Positions 9,758 to 19,824 of a stretch of 64,000 nt of DNA are shown in pieces. Below the pieces are notes generated by a model that saw nothing but the letters and a program-made list of their open reading frames with translations, searched no databases and had not been told where the DNA came from. The translations under genes were made by a program, and so were the position numbers. The DNA comes from Otatea glauca (lineage: Eukaryota; Streptophyta; Magnoliopsida; Poales; Poaceae), in NCBI GenBank assembly GCA_036346275.1, contig CM070724.1, positions 48,113,038 to 48,177,037 of the forward strand, given 5' to 3'. Position 1 is the first letter of the stretch; every line of letters begins with the position of its first letter.

Positions 9758-12503
9758 TTATCTTGGTAAGGTGATGCTTATGCTCATGTTGCAAGACGAC
9801 GACATCTCCGTTCCCACGGGACGTACATTGAAGTAAGCCGGCTGCTTGGGTTTAGGGAGGATCGCACCCTCATTGCTTAGCATCTTGACCACCTCATCCA
9901 TGACAGGCCGGTCATCTGCGCTGTCCTGAACACAAAGAAGCGCCACATGAACGCACCGTTCCATCATGTGGTAATATTTATCGCCTAAACAACGATCCAC
10001 CAGCTCAGGCCACTGTTCAGCTCTCCAAAGTAGCCAGGCCTATCAGGAAAAAAAAACATAACAAAAATATATATGTATGCAGTGTATTTCTGATGGATGT
10101 TGAATTAACAAGAAGAAATTAAAATATTTACTCACATATGCAATGAGCTTGTATAGTTTTCCATCGTATCTGTAGGAACCAGTGGTTATCTTCCCACTCA
10201 TGATTTCCAAAACCAGAACACCGAAGCTGAAAACGTCAGATTTGACAGAGCAAACTCCATCCGAAGCATACTCCGGAGCTATGTAGCCACTGGACATGCA
10301 TGGCAAAATTATGTAAGGTTGGTAGATATATACTGGAAATATATAAATAGTATACGAAGTTTAATGTAAAGTTGATGAGTTAATGTTTCAGATGGAGCCA
10401 CATATACATTTGTGGTCGTTCTTACTGTGTGCCGACAATTCTGGTGGTGTTTGACTCTACCACGTTTGAGCTGAATTTCCTAGCCATACCAAAATCTGAA
10501 ATCTTAGGGTTCATCTCACTATCCAAGAGAATGTTGCTGGCTTTTAAGTCCCTGTGAACTACACAAATTGTTGAGTGCTTGTGAAGATAGAGCAGCCCTT
10601 GGGATATCCCATCGATTATATGGAGACGCTCGGGCCAGTTTAGTAAAACTCGTTTTGCATTGTCTGAAACAAACACGAAATGAGAACTGTTGTGAAAAAA
10701 AACGCTAAATTTAGGCAGCCTTTTTTAACGGAAAATTAATTATTAGAGTCTTATTGGTGGCTTGCCGAAGATGATGAGGTCTAGGCTTTTGTTTGCCATG
10801 TATTCGTAGACCAGTATCTTTTCTTGCTCTCCTTCAATACAGCAGCCCAGAAGTCTCACTAGATTCCTATGTTGAAGCTTTGCTATAAGCTGGATCTCAT
10901 TCTTGAACTCTAGTAAACCTTGAAAAGAACATTGACCAAGTCTTTTCACTGCTATCTCAAGCCCAACAGGCAATCGACCCTGGGGATGCCAGTATATATT
11001 CTTACTTACAAGTTAGGACAAAGACAGTCAGTTTAATGAGAACGCTCAATATGCCAAAACAAGACTGGTCTTATATTCGTGTACGTAGAATGCATGTGGT
11101 TAGCAAAGAAAAGCTGATTCTTTTTCCAAGTTTGATTACCTTATATACAGGACCAAAACCACCTTGTCCAAGTTTATTTTCACTCGAGAAGTCATTTGTA
11201 GCACTTTTTATCTGAGAGAATTCGTAGAGCGAGAACCCCGAGTTGCCTTCTTCCATCCTCCAGAGATCTATTACATTTCGCACAATGGACAGTCTTCGTC
11301 GTAGTTCCAACCTTGCAAGTTCTGATCACAATTTAATAGGAAAAATGTTCCACTTTGTTAGTACTTGGAATATGACACTTACAATTATGCAGCAAGAGAA
11401 AAAAAGACCTGCAAGTTGCTTCGAGAGTAGTAAGAGTAGCGTATTATACCTTTCTTTCTTCGTATTTTGATCCTTCTACGGAGAAGGAAGCAAGAAGCCG
11501 ATAGGAATACGGACACAACAGCAACAGTCGCCCAGATCCAGCCCTTGCTCGCTGCACATCAATTCAAGTTCAACAAGAGTTAATCCAAACCAAGGAATAC
11601 TAATATGTCGCATGCACACCCACGTAAAAAGATGCAGAGTACATGCAGAGAAGCCATCAAAATTTCAAGATTCAGAACCTACGCAGCGCACGTACGTTTG
11701 GGCTTGTACAGGTCCACCGAAAGCTTGTAGGTGACATTGAAGAACGCGTCATTCGTCTCGAACCGCACGGTGCACCGCGGCCAAAGGATCCTCCCGCCTA
11801 TCTGGCCGCTGGGAAACGTCCGCGGCATCTCCGAGATGACGCCGTCGAGGCAAGAACGGCAGCGCTCGGGCGGCATGTCCCGGGTGCATTGCACCAGGCC
11901 GTACACCGTCAGGCCCTGCTCCTTGAACCATGAGCGCCCCGTAGCGTACCTGTCCGGCTCGTTCGCCGCTATGCCGGCGATCGTGCTCACCAGCTCGTTG
12001 ACGTGCTTGACGAACCTCCCGCCGGCCGTCACTAAGATGGTGCTATTCGCGTTCACCTCCGAGTCGTTGCCGTAGCCGGAGAGGAAGTCGCGGTTGGAGA
12101 AGCGCAGCTGATACCGGTCGTAGTAGATGGCCACGTCCCTGTACTGCGGGGAGCAGAAGCGGTAGTACCCACTACTGTTGCTAATAATGGCGCTGTAGAA
12201 GGTTTCGTTGAGCCCCCGAGCGCAGGGGTCCCCGGTGTAGTCTCCCCGGCAGAGCGCGACGCCGTAGGCCGTGTCAGGCGCTGCCCCTACCGTGCCGACG
12301 GCCGAGCCGAACTCCGTTGCGTCCGCGACGAGCTTGGCGGCGAGGGCGAGAAGGTTCGACCTGTAAGCACTGCTTAGAGCGCCTGTGTTTTCGGGCATGC
12401 TGCACTTGTGTTCCAGGGTGGTAATCTCCGCGGCCAACGACGTTGCCGCAGAGGAGAGGAGGAGGAGGAGGGCGACGACGAGGTGGAGCACAAGAGGTAA
12501 CAT
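9758..12503 (-). CDS. Cysteine-rich receptor-like kinase (DUF26 RLK)
   Basis: Seven exons join in phase to 659 aa: 12503-11696, 11551-11450, 11321-11140, 10979-10766, 10663-10426, 10289-10136, 10039-9758. Residues 1-24 form a signal peptide. Two DUF26 (Gnk2-like) ectodomains follow, then one membrane helix (about 273-294) with a basic stop-transfer run, then a Ser/Thr kinase. Visible kinase parts are GQGGFGPVYK (355-364), Lys376, Glu392, HRDLKASN (Asp474), DFG (Asp492) and APEY, so it should be catalytically active. The family acts at the plasma membrane in stress and defence signalling. The second DUF26 keeps C-x8-C-x2-C (206/215/218). The first has Gly97 for the third Cys and Tyr for the Cys usual in YDxCxLR. 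Exon 4 ends TTCG followed by GCAAGC, so this intron must be GC-AG. All other introns are GT-AG. Seven exons and this length are typical for the family. Confidence 0.92.
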
Positions 12504-12546
12504 GCCGCCGTGTCGAGGGCTAGCCTAGCTTATGGTAAGAATTGCA

Positions 12547-12590
12547 GGTCAAAAGAGCCGACTTGGCATGGATGTAAGATCTTATAAGTT
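12547..12590 (-). promoter_or_regulatory. Putative core promoter of the receptor kinase
   Basis: On the minus strand a TATA-like TTATAAG lies about 80 bp before the ATG at 12503. A TTGACC W-box core lies about 45 bp before it (TTTTGACC). W-boxes bind WRKY factors and are common upstream of defence receptor kinases. This rests on short motifs and distance only. Confidence 0.35.
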
Positions 12591-13063
12591 TAATTGCTCA
12601 TGCCAGTTGGGTCATGGTTATCTCCGGGCATTCCAGGCTTTCCAACATCAGCTAGACATAGGCATAGTTGACCAAGATAATTACATAACCCCGTAGGCCC
12701 GAACCAGTTAGATTGAAGCGAACCGATGATTGATATACTATTAGGTTGTCGGTTAGTACGACAAGAAATTGCAAAGAATGTGCATAGCACACAGAAGTAA
12801 AAGAATAAACGGTATTGCTAATGTTTAGTTGTCTGGAATTTTCTTATGTCTTGGTCACCTAAAATTGCACAGTACTAAACCTAAATCTATAATTGCAGTG
12901 CTATATCCGTTGACAAAATCATGCATGCATCAAGGCGTTCTTGCGCATGCATGCGCACTGTTCTCCATCTTCGCCTGTCCGTTGTCCCGATCGACAGAGT
13001 TAGCGCTAGCCCAGTAGGCAGCGGTGATCCAGATGACCACGCCGGACAGCGAGGAGATGCAGT

Positions 13064-13248
13064 TGAATGGGACCGTTAAGTTTGCGGTCCCCGATGGAAA
13101 AACGATGCACAAGATTTTCTTGAGTATTGTGACAAAACACTATAGCAAGTTACTGCAGTAAAATTTTTTTGGACGATCTGGACCGTCGATTCACCCGATC
13201 CAACGGCTCTAACGAATGGGGACTTCAAACTTGGCGGTCCCCATTCAA
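13064..13248. mobile_element. MITE with GGTCCCC-type inverted repeats
   Basis: The left end reads GAATGGGACCG then AAGTTTGCGGTCCCC. The right end, read inward, is GAATGGGGACCGCCAAG then TTTGAAGTCCCC. This gives inverted repeats of about 28 bp around a 130-bp non-coding middle. I recognise this as a common rice-type MITE form but cannot fix the superfamily or the target duplication. Confidence 0.55.
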
Positions 13249-13374
13249 ACTTCTTTACCTGATCTCTGTCGGACCATGCCATTTCTTTAGGTCCACAGTG
13301 AAAAGACCCCAGTTTCATTTATTGAAACTAGCAACATTAAAGTTTGACATAAAACGACCTAAGCTATAAGATAT

Positions 13375-14055
13375 TGTTGGCATTAAAAGATGTGACGAAC
13401 GATCTGTCGTCTTCAACACACGAAGAATGCCAGGTACAAGGCGTGCCAACTGATTTGATCCTGCAATCAGTAAGATATATGAAAAAATATGCTTAGAGAC
13501 TATCTAGTGTAACAATCGACAGAGATCTAAACAACCAAAAAAGCCGATCAAATCCTGTGTAACGATAAGTCTAAACAGCCGATTATGGTTAAATAGATGG
13601 TAGATAAAGGTCGACTTTTTCGAAGAAGGCGATGCACAACAAGATCGGAGAAAACCAAACCTGATTGGCGTAATCGAATGTGATCAACAATCGACGATGC
13701 GCAACTTTATTAATCAAGATCAGATTACAAGAAAGATTCTAAATTACAAAGCTACTCCTAGTTGACAGAAAATAAAAGAGTAAATGCTAGTTTATTTGGT
13801 TGATTGTGTTGTTGTTTCTGCTCACCCTCGGCAATCTTTTTGTAGTGCATTGGCCGATCGTATCCTTCTCCAACACGCTGTCAACCATGATCCATATCAG
13901 CCTTTACAAGGACAAGATTCCCATACTTGAACCAATATTGGGCATAACTCTATCTGTAATTTTAACTTATCCTTTCTTAACTTGTATCGGCCAAAAATCT
14001 CTTTTATCCTTAGCCTGACAAATTGGTCACGCCCTATCAAATTCTGGTGCAAACA
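13375..14055 (-). mobile_element. Solo LTR of the Tat-lineage family, minus strand
   Basis: Read on the minus strand it begins TGTTTGCACCAGAATTTG, contains ATCAATAAAG-like sequence, GTTGCGCATCG and CGATTGTTGATC, and ends AATGCCAACA. These are the same landmarks in the same order as the LTRs at 46819 and 60316. It is about 681 bp. No internal retrotransposon sequence adjoins it, so it is a solo LTR. The flanking five bases (GATAT and TATAC) do not match, suggesting age or rearrangement. Confidence 0.75.
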
Positions 14056-14134
14056 TATACAGACCTGAAATGGACGAAACTAAGCCTAACCATTCACGAC
14101 ACGCAGACTGAAGATCAAAACAAAGCAGAGTAGG

Positions 14135-15905
14135 AGCGGGACACTCTACTCTCATCCATGACTGCTATTTGTATACCAAAAATCTCATTCAGACCCTTCA
14201 CACCAACAAAATCCCAGCACTTTTCGCCAAGTTGGACATCACAAAGGCTTTTGACTCTATTAGTTGTGAGTATCTCCTAGAGCTCTTGCAGCATATGGGG
14301 TTTGGTCAGAGATGGAGAGAATGGATCTCCATGATCCTTGCTTCTTCATCTTCGAGGATTCTGCTTAACGGCATCCTAGGGTAGTCCATTCCACACAGGA
14401 GAGGTCTCAACCAGGGGGACCCATTTTTGTCCATGCTCTTTGTTCTAGCCATTGATCCTCTCCAGTGCATCATCTCCAAAGCAGCTATGGAAGGACTCCT
14501 GGCGCCCTTCCTTGCAGAGAAGTGACATATCGAGTCTCCTTGTATGCAGATGATGCCGCTATTTTTGCAAACTCCAGTGCAAATGAATTACATGTTGTCC
14601 ATAGGTGTCTAGGTATCTTTGGGGCAACTACAGGTTTGAACGTAAACATCCATAAAAGCAAGATATACCCTATACGATGCCATGACATCGAGCTCGCAAG
14701 CATCCTACAGGATTTCCACATCCAGATCAAGACCTTCCCGTGCACGTACCTAGGGCTCCCTATGCATCCCTCCAAGGTCAAGAGAGTGGATTTTCAGCCT
14801 CTCATTGACAAAGTACGTGCCAGATTGGCAGGATGGAAGGGGAAACTGCTCTCTAGGGCAGCTAGGTTGATCCTAGCAAATTCGGTCTCTCCTCAATAGC
14901 AGTCTACCACTTCTCATATCCAAATTTGCGATCAAAAAGCTTGACAGGCTTAGGAGGAGCTTCATCTAGAAAGGCAAACAGGCTTGCACAGGTGGCCATT
15001 GCCTGGTCAATTGGAAAAGACTCTGCAGACCTACGGCCCTTGGGGGATTAGGTGTTAAAGATTTTCATTTTTTCGGGCGAGCCCTCCATCTCCGTTGGTT
15101 ATGGTACGAATGGAAAGACCGTCGAAGACCCTGCGTTGGAACGCAAACACCGTGTGATCGGATGTCAGTCTCTTTAATGCCAGTACAATACTGATTTTAG
15201 GAGATGGTTCTACAATCAGATTTTGAACCTCCAGGTGGCTACAGGGGGTCTCCCCAAGTGAGCTAGCACCCACATGCTACAGGCTAGTATCCAAGCGTGT
15301 AGGGTCAGTGTAGGAGGAGCTCTCCAACAATAATTGGATTAGGTCGCTCAGGCGAATCACAACACAGGTGCAGTTAGACGAATACGTCTGCCTTTAGCGG
15401 GCCATCTAGGACATTAATCTTAGGCTACAGGTCGAGGACAAAGTTGTTTGGAAATGGACTACAAATGGAGAATATTTCATGAAATTAGCGTATAGGATGC
15501 AGTTCCTTGGTTCTGCGCGAGACCAAAACCATAGGATGATTTGGAGTGCAAGCTTTGAGAACAGGTGCAAGTTCTTTGCGTGGTTGTTCCTCTAGAACAG
15601 AATTTTAACAGCAGACAGACTGACCATCAGAGGGTGACCGCATAGCACAATCTGCCTGCTATGCGGGTCAGGTTTCGAAACAACCACATATTTGCTCATC
15701 ATATGCCATTTTACGAAACAGGTTTGGAGACGGGTTCTCCTGCACTTTAGACTCCAAGTGCCCGAGCCGCTAGGTGCCAATGAGACATGGAGAATTTTCC
15801 AATGGTGGCAGGTCTCACATAGAACAAATCCAACAACTACGACAAATTATCCGACCAACTACATGGAAAGAAAGACACTACTGAAGACTTCTGGAGAGAA
15901 CTTGC
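14135..15905 (+). mobile_element. L1-type LINE remnant, reverse transcriptase and zf-RVT
   Basis: Broken frames encode part of a non-LTR retrotransposon reverse transcriptase: a SIHDC piece, FAKLDITKAFDSI (RT block A), GLNQGDP, the catalytic YADDAAIF box at about 14540, then TYLGLP and ARLAGWKGKLLSRAARL. A later part (about 15440-15860) has WTTNGEY, FFAWLFL and CLLCGSGFETT, as in the zinc-binding RVT C-terminal domain of plant LINEs. Frameshifts and stops (for example near 14383 and 15596) show it is dead. The endonuclease domain and 5' end are absent. It abuts the solo LTR, which truncates or displaces its 5' side. Confidence 0.85.
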
Positions 15906-15959
15906 CACTTTTCTAGAACCCGGGATCTCATTTTTCGCAAATTTAGCACCCTTCCGACC

Positions 15960-16700
15960 TCAATTGCAAATCTATCCCCTCCCCACCACGAAAGGTGCTT
16001 CCCGCGCCCGTCGGCCGTTGCAGGCCCTCCCGCGCTCCCCTACCATGGGAGGCCGCCTCCTGCACTGCTCGGCCATGGCACGCCACTGCTTCTACGCTCG
16101 CCGCCACATCTCTCGCGCCTTGCGTCTGCGACAAGCCATCCTGCTCTTGTGATCACCCCTGGCAGCCATGCTCACTGGCTGCCTCATTCCTCGGTGACAG
16201 ATGTTGCCTGCCGCGCATTCCGTGGTGAGGAAGGGATTTAGATTTGCAAAAAATAAAGCAGAGGCTAGAAAAGTGATCAGTTCCTCCTAGAGAATCCGTC
16301 GCTTATTTGGCTCCGTTCCTCTTTTGTTTTGCAAATTTAACCTCCTCGCACATGAATTTGCAAAAATGGCCCCCTCCCTCATCGTGGAAGGCGTTGCAGA
16401 TGACGCTTGTCCCCTATCGTGTCTGGGGAGCACGGAAGGTCATCGTCACCGCGGCAAGGCGAGGGACCACGAGAGTAGGCGCTGGAGCGCGGGAGGAGGG
16501 CTTAGAGACTAGCCCAGCGCACATCACCTCGCTTGAGCGCAGAAGGAATCCTGCCGCAGTGGACCATGCATTGTTCCCGCGGTCGGCCGAGCTCCCGTGG
16601 TGCCAGTGACTTTCCGCGCTCCCCAGACACGGCACGGAATAGTTGTCATCTATCACACATTTCGTGGTAGGAGAGGATAATAAAATTTGTAGATACATAC
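15960..16700. repeat. Two GC-rich modules bounded by inverted repeats
   Basis: TTGCAAATCTATCCCC then CCACCACG (15965-15990) is matched in inverse by CGTGGTGAGGAAGGGAT then AGATTTGCAA (16220-16250), enclosing about 230 bp of GC-rich DNA. A second similar module starts with TTTGCAAATTTAACC (16330) and ends with TTCGTGGTAGGAGAGGAT (16658). Open frames exist on both strands by composition only. This looks like a foldback or Mutator-like non-autonomous element. No target duplication could be fixed. Confidence 0.4.
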
Positions 16701-16929
16701 ACGAGAAAGCTAGACTTAAAGAAAAAAAAGTACCAAGAGTAGATAAGCGAAGGATTCACTTACACAGGCGCCCAACCATACGCTCTGTTGAGAATCTTCA
16801 CTACTATACTGCGCATATGCGCGCACAGCACCTTGTCGAAGCACCGCTCGTCCCTTCCCCTTTCTACAACAAAGACCAATGATCAATCCAATAACAAATG
16901 TATTGTACTAGGAATGTTTGTGTCACGGC

Positions 16930-17220
16930 CATTATTTTTATACGTGTCTAATTTTTTTCGTATTTATTCGGAGTTCTCTCACGAAATATCCGTGTTTTCA
17001 CATAAGCGAAAGGTCATTTTTGTAAAAAAAAAAAGCAAAAATGATCTAAACGTAATTATATATTTTTTTGTCATTTATTTGATAAATGAAAGGTCTTTTT
17101 TCGTAAAAAACGGAAAAAATGTTTTAGACGTAATTACACTTTTTTTTAGCATTTATTCGGGGTCCTCCTCTTCGTAAAAAACAGATCTAAATGTAATAAT
17201 TTTTTTTCTGAATAAAAAGA
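16930..17220. repeat. Diverged minisatellite, about 85-105 bp unit
   Basis: Successive units carry a CTAAACGTAATTA-type phrase, TTTATT[CT]G and GAAAGGTC then TTTTTCGTAAAAAA. The reverse complement of the same unit makes up the interior of the Helitron at 40596-40968, so this is probably a related Helitron relic. No termini were recognised here. Confidence 0.5.
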
Positions 17221-17305
17221 CCTAAACGCAATTTTTTTCCAGCTCGGCTCGAGCCGGCTCAAATCGACGCCAGCACGAGAACTCTTCCAAGTATAATAGA
17301 AGGAT

Positions 17306-17322
17306 TATATTATATTATATTA

Positions 17323-17357
<35 letters not shown>

Positions 17358-17358
17358 G
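17306..17358. repeat. TA-rich microsatellite
   Basis: TTATA units pass into a pure TA run of about 35 bases. Confidence 0.85.
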
Positions 17359-17985
17359 ACCACGCTACTGACTAATGACTAGGGAGCTAATAAAGCCGCG
17401 TTCTTTGCTTTGAACAGTTTATCGTTTCGAATCGTCCAGATGCGTGGGTAGTTTCCCCTGCGAGAAAATTAAGAAACTACTGCATGCGTCTATATCTGTG
17501 TGTCGATCGTCACCGGTGTACATTGCGTTGTCATGTAGCGCGCAATGTCGTTGGACCTTGGGAAACGGAATGGTAAGTCTTTTGTCCGTATTTATATCTC
17601 CATGCACTAAAAGTTTCAGTTTGTATGCAAGTTGGATACGAAGGAGCTGGGAACATCTCGCCTCTTGCCCTCTCATGGCTGTTTGATGAAATTTTGTACG
17701 CAAAATTTATTAAATAAATAAATTAAAAAAGAGGTGGTGGTTCATATGTTAATAAAAATTTATTGATATGTGGTGTATAAAATTCTTTGAATCAAGACAA
17801 TATGTCATGCGGGCCCATCTATCGGTAAATATTTTTCTATAGGAAGCCTATCCAATATTAGACTTATTTGAAAATATTTATCGCAAAGAGCGTGAAGGTT
17901 CAAACGGATCGTAAATTTCACGTTTGATTTAAAATATATGATTTCTAGAAGACTGGTGCCTCCCTCAGCATGCATGTCTTTCCTT
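17359..17985. other. Intergenic, nothing recognised
   Basis: Mixed-composition spacer. Overlapping open frames on both strands at 17419-17703 have no recognisable domain and probably arise by chance. Confidence 0.4.
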
Positions 17986-18150
17986 TTCCTTCGTAGATTC
18001 GGTGCAGGAATTTCAGTCTTTCTTCTTCTTTTGTAGATTCGGTGGGAGGAGACCAGCGTACACGCACATATTTCCTTCGTAGATTCGGTGCAGGACTGTC
18101 TTTCGGTTTTTCTTCTTCTTTTTTCAGATTCGGTGGGAGGAGACCAGCAT
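17986..18150. repeat. 86-bp tandem duplication at the Ds-like insertion site
   Basis: TTCGTAGATTCGGTGCAGGA occurs at 17990 and again at 18076. Each is followed by TTTCTTCTTCTTTT and then GATTCGGTGGGAGGAGACCA. A third, diverged piece (GATTCGGCGGGAGGAGAC) lies beyond the Ds-like element at about 19082, so the transposon landed inside this array. Confidence 0.7.
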
Positions 18151-19049
18151 CAACGGAAATGGAATTTCTGACCGTTTCAGAGAAAAACGAAAATGGAAGC
18201 CTTTTTTGAAACGAAAACAGAAAATGTCGGTACGAAAACGGAAATGAAATTTTTTTGTCGAAAACGGAAACGGAAGAGCCATTTCCGCCGGAAACGGAAA
18301 CGGAATCGGAAATTCCGTATAAGTGAAACCGAAAATTCCATCGGAAACTTGTCCCACTTGGTCCAAAAAGGAGAAAGGAGAATTTACATTTATTTTCGAA
18401 TTAAAATAATTTCAGAAATACAAATGATTTTATAGAAAATATCAAATAGAGTTCAAAAATTCTGAAAAAAATCTCAAAAATACTTTAGAACATTATGAAC
18501 CTAGAAAAACTTATTTATAGCATAATTTTAGACTCATTTCTAATGAATAAATTAATTATATAAATCTAAAAAATAGCAAAATGGCATTTATAAACTCTAG
18601 AAAATCCAGGATAAATCTTAGAAAATCATAAATGAACATTGAACAATAGTATGCAAATTTTAAGGCATTACATCTTTATAGTTGGAGGAGCAAGAGGATG
18701 TCCATGATAATGATATGTAGGAGGTCATGATGGTCTGATCTAGAGGACAAATAGCGAACTTTCAACTGACAAACTTGAGAAAAAACTTTCTAGTGATACC
18801 GGTGAACATAACATTATTCTTATATCCGCCTTTGAGGTGGAATGAGTTACATTGTTTTTGCGGTCATACATATTGTGATCATATACTACGTTTTTGTGGA
18901 ATTTTTCACTTTCGTTTTCGTATCCGCTCCGTTCCGTTCCGTATTCGTTTCCGTTATTATCCTTTTTCGGGGGTTTCGATTTCGTTTCTGTTATCGGTAA
19001 AAGATATGAAAACGAAAACGACCATTTACCGACAGTTTTTTTCATCTCT
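18151..19049. mobile_element. Ac/Ds-like hAT element, 899 bp, non-coding
   Basis: The ends are rich in AACGG, GAAACGG and CGTTTT repeats in opposite orientation on the two sides, resembling subterminal AAACGG transposase-binding motifs of the maize Ac/Ds system. The right end read inward is AGAGATGAAAAAA, close to the Ac terminus. The left end CAACGGAAATGG is more decayed. The flanks ACCAGCAT (18143-18150) and ACCGGCAT (19050-19057) match at 7 of 8 bases as an 8-bp target duplication. The central 350 bp are plain AT-rich. There is no transposase, so it is non-autonomous. Confidence 0.65.
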
Positions 19050-19162
19050 ACCGGCATGCATGCATGGTTTTCCTTTTTGGCGATTCGGCGGGAGGAGACT
19101 TATGCTATTTTTACACGCGCATGGCATTGGCAGGCATCTTCTTAATTCCTTCGTGTACGTCC

Positions 19163-19442
19163 TATTGAGTTGCATGCACCAACCTGTTCACCCAAAAGTT
19201 TAAATTGATGAGGAAAGGTAGCCAATTCACTTATACTTCAACACTCCCCCTCACGTATAGGTTTTCTCAGGCCTAGAACGTGGAATAGAAGTGGACTTCA
19301 ATTATTTTTTTTAATTGCGTCAACCGGGTATTGAATTCGAGACCTTTTGGCTCTGATACCATATTAAGTTGCATGCACCAGCCAATTCACTCAAAAACTT
19401 AAATTGATGAGGAAAGACGGACAATTCACTTATACTTCAACA
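19163..19442 (-). mobile_element. SMART/TRIM-type miniature LTR retrotransposon
   Basis: Two 81-bp direct repeats (19163-19243 and 19362-19442) begin, on the minus strand, TGTTGAAGTATAAGTGAATT. Next to the right-hand (5') LTR is TGGTATCAGAGCC, the standard primer site for initiator methionine tRNA. Next to the left-hand (3') LTR is GTGAGGGGGAG, a polypurine tract. An exact 5-bp target duplication CGTCC flanks it (19158-19162 and 19443-19447). At 280 bp it is non-coding and matches the size and layout described for grass SMART elements. It must use enzymes supplied in trans. Confidence 0.92.
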
Positions 19443-19447
19443 CGTCC

Positions 19448-19824
19448 AACATTTTAATTAATTGGCTGCAGCAACCGTAAACACAGCGTGGATTCTATTC
19501 TTGGGATAGAATCAAAGCGAACCATACAAATCCAGCCGATCGAGGATGGCTGCCCTTGTGCCCTGCAGGCCTATAAAAGTCCCCTAACCTCTCGCGGGAC
19601 ACGCACACGATACAAGACTTGGAATGGATGAATTCTTACCCTCTTAGAGCGTACGTATTCTGATAGGTGGATTTTTTTTGGGAAATATTCGCCCATGGTT
19701 CTATCTCCAGGCATGTCAGTCGGGAATCCTTTAAACAATGTCAAAATGGTCTTTGCTTTAAACAATGTCAAAAGGGTCTTTGCTTTAGGCTGCAAGATAC
19801 CACTGAATGAATCGATAACCACTT
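19448..19824. other. Intergenic, nothing recognised
   Basis: No gene was recognised. TTTAAACAATGTCAAAA[TG]GGTCTTTGCTTTA is repeated in tandem at about 19729-19787. No other structure was seen. Confidence 0.4.

Noticed and set aside
11643..12075. Plus-strand open frames opposite kinase exon 1
   Set aside because: They are shadows of the GC-rich kinase exon on the minus strand, which has a signal peptide, DUF26 motifs and correct splice junctions.
12930..13112. Minus-strand frame resembling a membrane-protein exon (VVIWITAAYWA)
   Set aside because: It is short, runs into the MITE at 13064, and no flanking exons were found.
13370..14060. Target duplication for the solo LTR
   Set aside because: GATAT and TATAC share letters but are not the same. 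I do not claim a duplication.
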